Assembly (NCBI GenBank): GCA_033980235.1
Contig: CM067067.1
Coordinates: forward strand, 12,366,401 to 12,430,400
Length of the DNA: 64,000 bases
Reading direction: 5' to 3'
Source: Diadema setosum
Lineage: Eukaryota > Echinodermata > Echinoidea > Diadematoida > Diadematidae
The notes under the pieces are model-generated. The model did not search any database, had not been told where the DNA came from, and saw nothing but the letters and a program-made list of their open reading frames with translations. Positions 49,212 through 61,148 of the stretch are shown piece after piece (position 1 is the stretch's first letter; every line of letters begins with the position of its first letter). The translations under genes were made by a program, and so were the position numbers.

Positions 49212-49702
49212 TATATGCTTCATGTTCCTGCATCCTTTTCCACTCTGTCTCAAGAAAATTCCAGGCTAACTGCTGGACATCCATAACACAGGGGCATCTC
49301 ATATTAACCAAATTTTTAATATTATGTTTCATTTTAAAAAATGGCATAAATACTGTATATGCCGAATATTTCGCGAGGTTTTTATTTTCGCAAATTTCGC
49401 GAGTCAGCTTAACTGCTATTCCCGAAATTAAAGACAAGCGAAAATATTGACTCTGATCCCAATATGAATGTGACGTATGCGTATACATTTCTCCGTTCAG
49501 TACAGGACTCCATGATTGCGAATTAAACCACTCGCGAACTTGTTGGGAAGTCTCGATTTGCGAAAATTTAGACTCGCTAAATATATGGCGTATACAGTAT
49601 TACACTGAATATGATTCAAGTTCCTGCATCCTTTTCTACCGTGTCTCCAGGAAATAACAGGCTAACTGCTGGACATCCATGACACAGGGGCACCTAATAT
49701 AA
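49212..49702. repeat. 95-bp direct repeat flanking a family F MITE
   Basis: The segment containing ttcctgcatccttttc and aggctaactgctggacatcc occurs at about 49223-49315 and again at about 49620-49702. The MITE at 49351-49599 lies between. This indicates a local segmental duplication. Confidence 0.75.
49351..49599. mobile_element. Family F MITE, copy 3
   Basis: The left tip is tactgtatatgccgaatatt; the right tip is aatatatggcgtatacagta. The body has tcgcgaggtttttattttcg and cgcaaatttcgcgag. It is the best-preserved copy of the family here. Confidence 0.85.
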
Positions 49703-51527
49703 CTGTCTGCACCTGCATTTAGGATTGCATTGTATAATGAGGTCTAACAGAAAGAAGCAGGAACACTTCATTTCTCAACCGCCAAGGACCAGACAGTAAG
49801 GCAGCATACAAAGGTGAACTTAAGTTCATTCATCCACACTTTTGATAAAAATCCATGGTCTTCCTCACTAGAGAGCATGAGGGAAAAATTGCTCAAGTCA
49901 GCCATACACAGCTCAGAACAAAATCCTTTCTTTTGACTGGGAAGGAGTCTAGGAACTCTCAGCAGAACTGAACAAAGGACCTGATGAGTGTTTTCCAGAC
50001 AGAGTCAATGTACACCATTTAGCATGCTCCCTTTGATTGATAAGCCTAATTTGTCTTTCCTACAACCATCAATACAACCATAATATGATCCTACATATGG
50101 ACATCTCTTGTTTTCCAGGTCACAATAATCAAGATGCAATACAGAAAGTGCAATACTGAATAAAGAGTTATCAATAAATGTTCTATGTATACTCCTTGAC
50201 AGTCTGTTTTGTATCATTTATCTAAATTGTGCTGTTAACTAGATAGGACTGCCAGTTGTTACAGTCATATCAAAGACAGTATGGAGAAGCCTCCCCCCCC
50301 CCCCCCCCCATATGTTACATTGCTGATAAAAGGATAGTTCAGGAGAAAAAAATAACAATCTCAAAAGCAGCTAAAATCACTCTAAGTGTTGTTACCATAA
50401 TTCATCCAAACTATGACACACACACACACACACACAAATCCTCTGCGGCGTTATTTTCTTGTAGTTGAATAAAGCATATCACTAATCTTACACTTCAAGA
50501 CCGAGCTCGGAGAGGTTGAATATGCACTACAAGCTATGGTCTTCACTTCAGATCAAAACGATGTAATACAATGTCAAATCAAAGTGGAAAGATGATAAAT
50601 TCATCAATCTCTTTCTCCCCTCTTTCCCTCATGAATGAAGTTTCATTTTGAAATTTGAATTCACTTTTCAGAAGAATATCAATCAACCATCCCATTTTTA
50701 TTCTAGCCTTACATGTAATCTATTTACATCCAATCCAGTATGTACTGGTATCTTATTTAAAATGGTTTTGCATATCAAAGGCTCTGCTTTTAAGCTTCCC
50801 CCTTCATTTTCAACATTTTTGACATTACTTAGTTATACCATGTGTTTATCTTATATTGTATTTTGATGTATGTAGAATATGTATTATTGCTTTTTCAATG
50901 ATACGCTTTGTCCACTGATATTCTTTGTTGAAAATGAAAATAGTTAAAATGCAAAATTCTTCACAACCTGCATATAAATGCCCAGGGTGTTTAGCAAAGA
51001 CGAGGCACAATAATAGATTTGATTTATATTTCTTGCATAAGTTATTTCAATTATAAAACTAGATTTCCAGAGTATAAATGATATGGCCGGAACGCTAACT
51101 TTTTGTCCTTATTTTATATCAATCTCCTTTATGCGCAGCACCTTCTCCAGTTCACTGGGCTGGTGAAAGTTTTCGCCACAACATTTCATGTGTATGAGGC
51201 AAACACCTGTTTTACCCCAGTTGGCATGGGCTGGTACTGTCCCCCTCTGGGATGGGCTTCTCATGTGTAAACTGGCTTCACAGGCTGCTCTGCATGGCAC
51301 TATGTTTGACTGACAGAACTTGTGCTGCCTACACCCTTTTGTACTATTAATAACATGCACTGTTCTGTCAATATGAGGGACTAGAACAAGTTGAAATGGA
51401 ATGATAAAGTCAATTGCATTCATTAAATCAAACAGATATTATTATTTTCTTTTCATCAAAGAGAGTTAATTCATATCTAATCTTGATTATTCATGGACAT
51501 GGCCATTGATGTTCAATTCAAAAAAAG

Positions 51528-51562
<35 letters not shown>

Positions 51563-52024
51563 ATCTATCTATATATCTATATGAACAATACAGGCCTACA
51601 TAAAATATAGAAAGATATGTATGCATATTTTTATACACACATTGATTATAAACAAAACAAAACAACTCATAACCAATGTGAAATGAATTTGGAAAAGAAA
51701 GAAAATACGAAGTTCACATAAGCCTATTCTGTTCTTCAATCATGTTATTGCCGATATTAATTTTGTGTGGATTTTGTGGGCATCTCATTAAAGTAAAAAG
51801 AAAAAAAAAATGGGTTCAGACCTGTTCATTAGCCTGCCCCCCCCCCCCCCCCCCCTTGCTGATTCCTGATGCATGCTGATGCAATTACTGATATACTAAA
51901 TGAATAATCATATCTAATTTCCATAGTGCATGACCTGGCCATTTTCATACTACAGTGCTAAATAAGGATACTGAAAGCATTATATTAGAATATCAGCACA
52001 TCTTGCTTCGCTTCACCCATTGCA
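49703..52024. other. Intergenic with simple repeats; weak exon-like patch
   Basis: C run at 50290-50309, (CA)n at about 50418-50437, (CT)n at about 51529-51560 and C run at 51837-51855. A patch at about 51115-51345 is richer in G+C than its surroundings and open on the - strand with many cysteines. It has no family signature and no good acceptor, so it is not called as a gene. Confidence 0.4.
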
Positions 52025-52391
52025 TATATGAAGAGCTTGCAACCAAAAGGCGCTAAATCCATTCCGGCTACTTTCGAGTAAATTGATGTTTTTTAATTAC
52101 ACATATTACAGCTTGTTTATTCATTAGGTCTATGCTCCTAGTGGAAGAGCCATCACAGTAGGTAATAAAAATGCACATTAAAAAAATCCTGCACACACCA
52201 TTTATTTTTTATGAATTTTTATATTTCAGATTTTTTCGGATTTAGCGCCTTTTGGAAGAAATCATGGATTTAGCGCCTTTTGGAAGAAATACTTTTGAGT
52301 TGTTCAATAACATTGGTATTAGGGAATGTCATTAATGTGCAATCCAGGTAAATACTAGAGAACTGCATAAATTTACATCACAGTAGCCACA

Positions 52392-52492
52392 CATACCCAC
52401 ACACACACACACCCACACACACACACACCCACCCAAACACACACCCACATACACATACACACACAAATGCACCAAAACACACACACATCAAA
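52392..52492. repeat. (CA)n-rich simple repeat
   Basis: Imperfect CACACACC and ACACAC units over about 100 bp. A shorter CAG/CAA run lies at about 52592-52613. Confidence 0.85.
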
Positions 52493-53343
52493 ATGTGAAA
52501 TATTTCCCAACATGCTGCTTTTAATTTTACTCATAATAGCAGCATACTGTACACCTATTCATTATACATTCCACACATGCAAAATACAACTGCAGCAGCA
52601 ACAACAACAACAAATAAAATACTTTGATCTCCTAATGACACTTTGCACTGAATATCATGAAGTCTATACAGAAGGTACAGTGACTCAAGGAAAGTGAGGA
52701 CTTGCAGAGATTGTGAAATCATGTTGACTGATAGTATTTACTTCAGGTGAAAATAAAATACAGGTTGTCATGCAGAAATCTGACTGCAACAGACATGAAA
52801 ACAAATCACTATGATAAGCCCTCACATTGTATGCTTTACCTATTAATACTATTGAAAGCATCGCAAGGCTCTGCTGGAGGCTATTTGATTTGGATTAACC
52901 AAACATCTGTTAAAAAAAAAATTCAATTTGCTAAAACTGTAGTACTTATTTAGAAGGCAACAGATGCACATGAAAGCACATCTGTGGACAAAACTCTTTG
53001 TTTATAGGTAAGTCAACAGCAATAAGGCCTACATCTATGCATCTGTACTGTGAATCACAATGTCTTTTTTTTGTCTTTTTACCATGTTCATTTCTAAAAA
53101 GTAAAAGTTGAGTCATTTACAGCCAAAACAGGAGGTTTACCGCATGAAATGCATACCATCAAGTCCATGGCAGAATATCTCAACTAGTTAAAGTGCCTGC
53201 CCTAGGAATCATAATGTCTTGCCATAAGCTCGAGTCAGAGTTCCCTTCATCATCGGTGGCCACTGCTGTTGCTTTATCCTAATTGCCTGAGATGTCCACT
53301 GTATTCAATATCAAGGAAGTCATTCAAAGCACGGGCCACTAGG

Positions 53344-53649
53344 TCAGCCCCTCACCCAATTCCTGTCCACCGCCTCAATGCACACAATATCACCTTGATG
53401 TTGTTTTCCAGGGATGTTTTCTCCTCCTCTCAGCTTACGTTCAATGATGTCAAAAACACACAGCCACTCGAAGTACGACGTATTGCACCTACCGGCGTAC
53501 TCAAGAAAGCTTGATTCAGCATTCAATGAGATTAAGACCACTGTGATGGTTCCGTTGTCTGGTTCAGTACGCATGAGCTCAGAAATGAACGATAAGCTCT
53601 GTGATTTCTCGCAATCCTCTGATTCACTTAAGAAATCTTGGCCTTTCAT
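53344..53649 (-). other. Unassigned 101-codon open frame within the large TIR element
   Basis: I do not recognise it. It is open from an ATG at 53649 to a stop at 53344, with mixed composition and no low complexity. A second open stretch continues in another frame to about 53270, as expected for a frameshifted old coding sequence. It lies just beyond the 3' end of the LINE fragment. It could be a remnant of a transposase or another captured gene; chance is also possible. Confidence 0.2.
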
Positions 53650-53713
53650 GTACTGCTATGAATGCATCCTGTCACCCTCCTGGTATAAGGCATGGTAAAT
53701 GTCATCGATGTGC

Positions 53714-54125
53714 GCTTCTTCTTCTTCTTGCGTATGAGGCAGCGGCAGCTAAATAACGTCCCTCAGATGTTGTAGCCAAGTTACAGTCTCAGGATTAGGG
53801 TGTGTCAGGTCCATGTTGTCAGGAGGGCGGAGATCAGGGCACTCACTCAAGATGTGTTGAGCAGTCTGTTCTGGTGCACCACACTGGCAGGCTGCTGACG
53901 GGCGTAGCTCCCACCGATGCATGGCTGCGTTGAAACGCCCAAATCGGGTTCGAATCCGATTTAATGACACCCACTCCCTCCTTGGGAGGTTTGCTCCTGG
54001 GGGGACATATGTATTGGGCGTGACGAGGAGTTGGGCAGGTCGTTGGGTGTCTTGCCAGCTCAGTGACACTTGCTGCTTGCAGATATGCTGTAGGTTGTAT
54101 GACTTCCAAGGATGATTTGCCATTA
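53714..54125 (-). pseudogene. 5'-truncated LINE: C-terminal end of a non-LTR retrotransposon reverse transcriptase ORF
   Basis: The - strand frame 54123-53749 encodes about 124 residues. It holds LPRREWVSLNRIRTRFGRF, HRWELRP, and then a C-x-C...H-x4-C cluster (CQCGAPEQTAQHILSEC), followed by a tail ending near WLQHLRDVI. This order, a Pro-Arg-x-x-Trp...LNR.RT segment followed by CCHC, is typical of the extreme C-terminus of reverse transcriptases in several non-LTR clades (Jockey/I/CR1-like). After the stop comes a short 3' end with a (GAA)n tail at 53717-53732. The catalytic domain is missing, so the copy is dead on arrival. It sits inside the 52025-56771 element. Confidence 0.7.
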
Positions 54126-54656
54126 ACCTGAATTGAGAGAAGAATAAGAGAATTCAATCAAAAGTAATTAATACCTATGGCTTAGAATATCTGTCCACGA
54201 GTAGCAAACACAACCTCAAACTTCCAATTTTGATACATTTCTCAATAGCTTCTAGACAGCCATAGTGATTTGGAGCAACACTTACTCTACTAAAAGACCA
54301 AAAAGAAAGAGACTAGTTTGATTTACAGATTTTTTAACATAATTTTTTAATGTTTAATACAACCATAAAAAAACCACTAATGCAATCATATCAGGATTAT
54401 AAGATCCATCAGTGAATATTAGACAGGCTCTATCTAATTCTATCATTACCAGGGCAATGCACCCGTGCTGCATAGACCAATTCGAACAGTTAGAAAAGTA
54501 GGTAACCAGGTCATTACCATTGCAACACAGCATAAGCAGTACTGTATAGACTGACTTGAATAGTTACACGCTGTAGATCTACAGAAAACTTAACTGAGAA
54601 AATGAGTCAAGTAACTTCATTTATTGATTACAGTTCCTTCAACAGATAATTAGTGA

Positions 54657-55110
54657 CATACTTGTGAAATGGACCCCACCATTGTCTCTCTATCATCAGT
54701 ACTAAATAATACGGCAGCTTACATACCTACTACATCCCCACCATGTGGTGTTCAATATGGTGCTTTCTTGCACAATACAGGGCTAATACTGAGGTATGTG
54801 GCCCCACCAAACGACACTTTAATATGCATGATTGATACAGCAACAGGACCAGTTTCCACTGCATACAATGTAGCAATACACTTCATTTGGCATACTCGTG
54901 AAGTAGGCCCCACCACTGCCTGTCGGTACTAATACTACAGCGGCTCGCCTGTTTATACTCGTGAATTCAGCCCCACCGTGTGGCGTTCATCGGTACATAA
55001 GCACGGCGTTGGGGCTTTCTTCCACAGTATAATACTTGTGAATGCGGCCCCACCAAACGGTGTTTACGAGCAATTGATACAGATGCGGGGCCGATTTCCA
55101 CAGCATAGTC
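54657..55110. repeat. Two tandem units of about 230 bp with 'ggccccacca' words
   Basis: Unit 1 (about 54657-54886) and unit 2 (about 54891-55110) share the order 'tactcgtgaa.t.ggccccacca.tg', 'ccccaccatgtgg.gttca', 'gctttctt..aca', 'ggccccaccaaacg', 'ttgatacag', 'tttccac.gcata'. A related segment lies at 61256-61597. Confidence 0.75.
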
Positions 55111-55221
55111 CTCCCTTTCTCCCGTTTTTTTTTTTTCCTCTGGTCTTAAGTAATATTTTATTCTTGGAAAGACTCCCTAATGTCCCTCGACTAATTCCAC
55201 AGCCAATTCAACTATAAGTAC

Positions 55222-55252
55222 AACCCTAACCTAACCTTAAACCCTAACCTAA
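55222..55252. repeat. Interstitial telomere-like CCCTAA motif, copy 1
   Basis: caaccctaacctaacc then ttaaaccctaacct: about five degenerate CCCTAA/CCTAA units. It is part of the repeat segment 54885-55318, which recurs at 61256-61597 with its own CCCTAA stretch. Confidence 0.8.
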
Positions 55253-55458
55253 TCTTGCTTAATTGCTAAATGCACGAGTGCAAGCACACTGCTGTGGGGC
55301 CGATTTCACGATTTTGCCCTTCATTCTATCCTTGGAAAGACTTCCTCATGACCCTTGATTATTCTTACCATAGGTATACAACCCTACGCTAAACTAACGG
55401 CATACTTGTTAAATAGGCCCCACCACTGCATGTCAGAATTGGTTCACAGCGGCTCGCC

Positions 55459-55810
55459 TGTTTATACACACGCAGCCCTGTTGCTGTAAGTCCACCCTAT
55501 GTTAGTAACGTTAGTAGTAATTTACCTTGCTTGGCATTGCATCGCCGAAAAGTACCCTGTTTATACACACACAGCGCTGTTGCTGTAAGTCCACCCTATA
55601 CGTTAGTAGTAGGCCTACTGGTAATTTACCTTGCTCGGTATTGCATCGCCAAAAAGTACCGGTAAATTTACCCTGTGAATAATACACACGCAGCCCTGTT
55701 GCTGTAAGTCCACCCTATAATATCTGGTAGTAGCTACTAGTATAGGCCTAGACTCTAGTCATTGCTAGTAGTAGTAAATTTACCTTGCTTGGTATTGCAT
55801 CGTCAAGCAG
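55459..55810. repeat. Three-unit minisatellite of about 100-120 bp
   Basis: Units begin near 55459, 55558 and 55678. Each contains acacacgcagccctgttgct then gtaagtccaccctat, and ends with 'atttaccttgct.ggtattgcatcg'. Spacer lengths vary by short insertions. Confidence 0.8.
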
Positions 55811-55868
55811 AACCCGTAGATCAAAAGGTTTAATTTACTAAAACATATTATACAGTACTAACATTTAA

Positions 55869-55892
55869 TAGAGCTCTAACGTTAGAGCTCTA
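55869..55892. repeat. 24-bp perfect loop-free palindrome
   Basis: tagagctctaac followed directly by its complement gttagagctcta. Confidence 0.9.
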
Positions 55893-56491
55893 CACTACAG
55901 CCTTGTAAATTTACAGGTAAACATTTAGCTGGTCAAACTGGTGGGTAGCCCCCCAACACGTACGTAGTCTAATTTACATTGATGCACGACGAGCCCTGTT
56001 TGTGGTGCCGGTGCATGGTGGGGCCCATTTCACAATTTTCCCCAGCAGATTATTGATCCCATTGAATGATTAATTATAAAATTTTGTAATAAAACCCAAA
56101 TTTGACATTCTACGTTGCTCATAAATCAGCTCAACATGTTCAAAGTAAGAGTATGATGCCCATCTCGGTCCCAACACCAAGATGCACATATGGGACTGAC
56201 TTAATCTGGGCGTCGTACAGATAAGTAAACTCACCTTTCACAGCTGTATTTCCACTGCTTAGCCTTGCATTTCTTCAATACTGTTTCATTTTTCCACTTT
56301 TCGTACCACTTTTTAGATCACCGGCAGTCTTGGGTCTTTCATCCATTATGAAACTGTCATGTACTTTCGACTGATAGCCATGGTTCTGTACAGCACTACA
56401 GACAACAGTGGTAGTGATCCATGACCGTGAAGAATTGCCATTGAACTATGTAGTGCAGTATCGCTGCATGTAATAGTACGTGTTGCATGTT

Positions 56492-56538
56492 CTCATTGGT
56501 CAGAGCACCCCTAGCTGGCGTGCTCTGACCAATCAGAG
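56492..56538. promoter_or_regulatory. Inverted repeat with paired CCAAT boxes
   Basis: ctcattggtcagagcac, about 11 bases of spacer, then gtgctctgaccaatcagag. Each arm holds a CCAAT box (attgg / ccaat) in opposite orientation, 170-230 bp inside the right end of the large TIR element. It could be an internal promoter of the element or simply a hairpin. Confidence 0.4.
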
Positions 56539-56771
56539 ACCGGAATAGAGAAATTGGATATAGCGCCTTTTGGTTGAAAGCAAAAATGGATTTAGCGCCT
56601 TTTGGTTGAAAGCGTGAATTTCATGTTTGATTTTTTCATAATTCCTCAAACAATTTTGATTAAATTTTTAGTGCCTTATATGCACATGACAAAGATCTGT
56701 TCGAATCATGTGAAAGATGGAGTTCGATAAAAATTGGATTTAGCGCCTTTTGGAAGCAAGCTCTTCATATA

Positions 56772-58800
56772 CAGAGTCCACAGCTCAGTGAGAAACTTTG
56801 TAGAAGTCTGAGGAAAGTTTGAGAGCTTTAATAGCAAACATGAATTTAGCTCCTAAAAGCTGACTATCGCAAGATATACCTGAAATAACTTAAACCTCTC
56901 CAATTACATAAATTATATAATATGCCCAATTTTGCTTACTGCTCTCAAGTATCATTTGTTTCTCCATATTCAGAGAACAAAGATTTTGCCTTAAGGCAGA
57001 ATCCTCTTTACGGCAATGTATAATGGGCACTTTTAATAAACCCTTTGCTTCTGAAGATATTTCATTTGAGAATCATTGATCTTTTTAACTTCAAACTCAC
57101 ATTGTACAACATGTATTTTACTTGACTGAATAATTATTACAAGTTTCTGATTAGGGGTGAATTCCTTATTTGAACATCACCCATCTGTCAAAACATTGTG
57201 TTAAAGGTAGGGAATCCCATTTGCATGCCTTAAATGAAGAGTTGTATAAACACAGTGGTATGTTGAAGAGAGTATCATTTTAGAAACTCCCATAAAGTAT
57301 TGAAAGTGGAAGGTAACATTTAGTACATTTTCATTGACCGTTAGATTTTGAATTGAATTCTTTTCGGGGCTCACCGTAAATTCCAGTACATTACTAGGCT
57401 ACCTTTGCAGACCCATGCACCGCATGTGTGTCCATCAGGTATATTTTGTGAATAAAGTTCATCAAAACTTACAAACATTTCTATATACATTCTTGCCACA
57501 CACTCTGATGTTGTTACATCAGCTCTTAAGATTTGTGTTTATAGATAAAAAATACAGAAGACTGCAACAAAAAGGCTTAAGTGTGGCTGACACACAGAAC
57601 TACTGAGTAGTTGGGTTTTGTGCATTATTTAAATTGTAGATAACTGTTGACTTCCAAATTTCTCAGCAGTGGTCTAAACAAGTCCCCTGAGGTTCATATT
57701 TAATGTTTTGCTGCATTTTGGGAGTTCTGTAAAAGGTATCCCCTACCTTTAAAGTATGATACCTCAATAGGATATCAAACAGGATGAGAGTAATGTGAGA
57801 GAAATTAATCTATAAAGTGGTGCATAATCACTTTTGCCATAGGTAAAAAAATTGTGAAAGAATGAAAATAAATCAAAGATACCTTAATCAGTTTGTCTCC
57901 AGCATATAAAGAAACCTAACCTCTGATGATATTTCTTTATAGATTTTTGGGTAAATAATGGAATGTAAGATGGTTTAGATAATCCTCTATCATTATCACA
58001 TTGTTTCTTCAAAAGGCTAAATAATCCCCCTCTCTGCTTACATCATCACTAAACAATGACAATGCCCCGACAGATTTTGACACTGTGAAAGTGCAAATTA
58101 TGTGCACACTGACAAATCGCGGCAAGGAGAGAGAATGACTGGAAAATTACCAGTGTGGCAGTAATGCACTTCACAAGCCTAAGCGGCTCAAAATATGAGT
58201 AACACAGGGACTAGAGCAGGATTATTCATTCTCTGCGCTTAATATAAACCTCTGCCAGACTCTGAGCGGATTATGCATTCCACTTGGCTATCACATGCTC
58301 AGCATGTGATGCTGGCTGATGGCTACGAACAAGTGGCAGGCATCTTGCTCCTTATGTTCCCCAGCCTGCCTTGTTTCCCCTCAAACCGCTGTCTCTCTCC
58401 ATCCTCCTCCTGCCCTCATTCCCCATCTCCCTCTCTCCCTTTCATTTCCTCTCATTTCCTGAATGTTTTTGTGCGTCCTTCCACTGCCACTGTCTCTTTT
58501 CATCTGTGACAGTCGTGCAATTAAGCCCCACCTCTTATCCCTAAACAACCTTCAATCTTCATGGATGAGCATTTTAGCATCTCTCCTCTAAACCCCTTTT
58601 CCTATGTGGATTTAGTAGTCTGACTTCAAGGCAACAGGCCACATTTTCTTTCTTTTATCTGTGACTGCCTGTACAATACATTTTCATACATAATCTGCAG
58701 AGTTTCCCCATGGCGAGATCCGAGAGTGTTTAGTTAAACAGTAATGGTAACATGTGTGAGCTTAAAAAAGGTCCGTGGCCTTTTTTCTTTTGATCTTGCC
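56772..58800. other. Intergenic, no gene seen
   Basis: No repeats are obvious over most of this stretch. A small palindrome lies at 58292-58310 (tcacatgct, one base, agcatgtga). Pyrimidine-rich sequence lies at about 58377-58460. The non-repetitive block 58050-58280 is a reasonable place to look for conserved non-coding sequence. Confidence 0.4.
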
Positions 58801-58814
58801 TGACTTTACCAATA

Positions 58815-59145
58815 TTCAAACTTGACTGCCATTTTTAGTTGATGAACCTGTGGTGTGAGTTTTGTGGTCATAACTCAAAGCTCTGGAAAGTTGAGAGTAC
58901 ACTACAATATTGTAAGTACAGTGCTTATCAGGAAAAGTTATTGACCTTTTGACCTTTGACCGCATCAGACTTCATCCCACTCAGTATTCCCACTTGGCTG
59001 GCATCTTTAGGTGATGTACCTGAGGTGCGAGTTTGGTGGTCATAGCTCAATACAGCTGTGGAAAGTTATTAATAATAATAATAATAGCTGCTTATATAGC
59101 GCATAATATTCCTGGAATCTCTATGCGCTTATTGAGAGTACACCA
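58815..59145. repeat. Two related units, the second interrupted by a 66-bp insertion
   Basis: The unit 'gtggtcata.ctcaa...ctgtggaaagtt gagagtacac' occurs at about 58815-58905 (ctctggaaagttgagagtac) and again from about 58990. In the second unit, 66 bp (59068-59133) are inserted between 'gaaagtt' and 'gagagtac'. Confidence 0.8.
59068..59133. mobile_element. Short (AAT)n-led retroposon-like insertion
   Basis: The insert starts attaataataataataata, continues gctgcttatatagcgc and ends tctatgcgcttatt. Its limits are exact by comparison with the uninterrupted unit at 58815. The AAT-run plus 'tatatagcgc' layout resembles 3' ends of LINE/SINE families seen in marine invertebrates. Confidence 0.55.
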
Positions 59146-61148
59146 AATTTTTTATGACGATGCCCGTTGGTGACGGTGAAAAAGTGACATTTACGTCTGG
59201 CCTGCATAGCAGAAGCGAGACATAGGCATCACTTAGATGTCAAAACCAGCAGCTTTGCAAGCAGGACCCTGTGTAATTGAACAGTTTAGCTTTTGTTTGA
59301 GTTAAATCTTAAGCCAAAGTCTAACAGCTGAAAATATCATGTACTTTCATATTGCTTCTACATTAAATTTTCATGAATTTCGAAGTCTAGATATAATGAT
59401 AATCAGAACTTCTCAGAGAATTGCAGGTGTTAATTACAGAACCCAAATGTCCTCATTCACGTTTTCCACGGGTCAGATCAGGCGTCAAAAGATGCACCAG
59501 AAATCACAGTATGCTATTTAGAGATAGCATGTGTTTGAATCTGATTGAGCAACTCTCTGTACCCTCACCTCAATGCCCTCTGCTCAGTTTGAGTTATGAA
59601 ATCAAATAATCTTGCAGGGAGCCCCATGATAGGATTTAAAAGGTTTTAGGTATTTTGGGTCATCATACCTACCTACCCTATACACATACTTACAGACACA
59701 CACAGCTGCTTGTCCTAAAATAGCATCATCCAGAAAAGGCCTGTGAAGGTGTACCAAGACACCCTGGACATCCTTTCTGGCACAGGTCTAGGGCATTTTA
59801 TTAGCAAGAGGGAACACTGTCCACCCTCCCTCCCCCCCCCCCCCCCCCCCCCCCCCATGAATGGCAGGTCGATGTAATGCTAGAGACCTATTAATACAAG
59901 GTATGATAATGATTCATCGTGTGAGAGGTTACAAAACTACATATGTCCATGCCAGGCTTCTCAGTACATGTTGCATTACAGTCTGCTTTCAGAGTAATGC
60001 AGCCAAGAAAGTTTGAATTTCCACTTGTGGCTGGAGACAGTCAATTTGTTTCATTTAATGAAATCATGTACTGAATTTTGTGAAAATTAATTCTTGTTAC
60101 AAGATCAATTAAAAAAAGAACAACAATATCATGTCCCAACTTTAATGAAAACTTGTCTTTGATCAATGCATACAGGTATAAACGCTGAACTGTGCATTAT
60201 ATTCAAGTATGTGCCCATCCATCTTTTAGTGATCATGAATTCTGTAATCTGATTGGTCAATCAACCACAGAATATTTCCTGTATTTTGTGAATCAGGTCA
60301 TTGTGTCCATTGTTTGTTTGTTTTTTGAGTGTGTTTTGCATATTTGCACATATCACAGGTGCGTGCAATTGAATTTTCAAAATTTACTGTACTAGAGTAG
60401 ATAGCAGCACTGCAGCAGTTAATTAGTCAAACATTTGACACGGGAGTTGATGCAGATAGTAAATACTAGAAACATAAAGACTGATTTTTTTCTCTCTCTC
60501 TTTTGAGTGTGTTAGTTTGGTTCTTTTTTTTGTGAATATTCAGAGGAGGCCTAAGAACTAATGTTTGGAGTTTTGTCACTGGTGTAAATGGAAAACTACA
60601 AACTCTCAATACAAATTCCTGATTCGCTGCCCAGCCCCTCATCTCTGCCAGGAAATGCAAAGGTTCAACTTTGCATGCACACAGGGGATGTACATTTCCA
60701 CTGCTAGGACACTTTAGTGAGGAAGGATGTAGATAAGATTTACAAATCACCCCTTCTCCTCCAATGACTACCATCATCAGCCATATTGTGGTCAAGGCCA
60801 TGGACACCGTGATGACCAGAGAGTTTTTTTTTTCTTTTCTATTCTGGCAGTTTCCAGAGTTTTTCTGATATTACCAAATACACTGCGTGAACCCCAAACC
60901 CCCCCCCCCCACCCCAAACCCCCCCCCAAAAAAAAAAAAAAAACATCAACAACAACAAAAATCTGAATATACTTCCAAGTTTTAAAAACTTCACTTCTGA
61001 AGGTTTTTTTTTTTTTTTTTTTTTTTTATTCAAGTTGATCACTCACATACTGGTAGTTGCCTAGCAAAATTGTTTTTGGTGGCAGTGAAGGTGTCCCTAC
61101 TAAATCAAGACTCCTGGCAGACGGCTAGCAGCAAATTACCGTAAAGTT
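59146..61148. other. Intergenic with homopolymers, no gene seen
   Basis: C run at 59832-59856, alternating C and A runs at 60890-60942 (on the - strand G/T-rich) and T run at about 61004-61027. No exon is supported. Confidence 0.45.

Larger units (their letters stand above)
52025..56771. mobile_element. Large (4.7 kb) element with 36-bp terminal inverted repeats
   Basis: The left end 52025-52060 (tatatgaagagcttgc then aaccaaaaggcgctaaatcc) pairs with the right end 56736-56771 at 34 of 36 positions. The subterminal word ggatttagcgccttttgg recurs at about 52238, 52266, 56555 and 56588. TATA flanks the TGAAGAGC tips and may be the target duplication. The interior includes a LINE fragment, tandem arrays and a telomere-like motif but no recognisable transposase. 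The element is therefore either a non-autonomous composite or two ends captured around unrelated DNA. The superfamily is unknown to me. Confidence 0.65.

Noticed and set aside
51109..51423. Cysteine-rich 104-codon - strand ORF in a GC-richer patch
   Set aside because: No family signature; the nearest acceptor (gggtgtag) lacks a pyrimidine tract. Kept only as a weak exon-like patch.
53921..54115. + strand ORF opposite the LINE fragment
   Set aside because: Antisense shadow of the reverse transcriptase C-terminus.
55222..55252. Chromosome-fusion or telomere remnant
   Set aside because: The same CCCTAA stretch occurs at the same relative position in a second copy of the surrounding repeat at 61501, so it belongs to the repeat.
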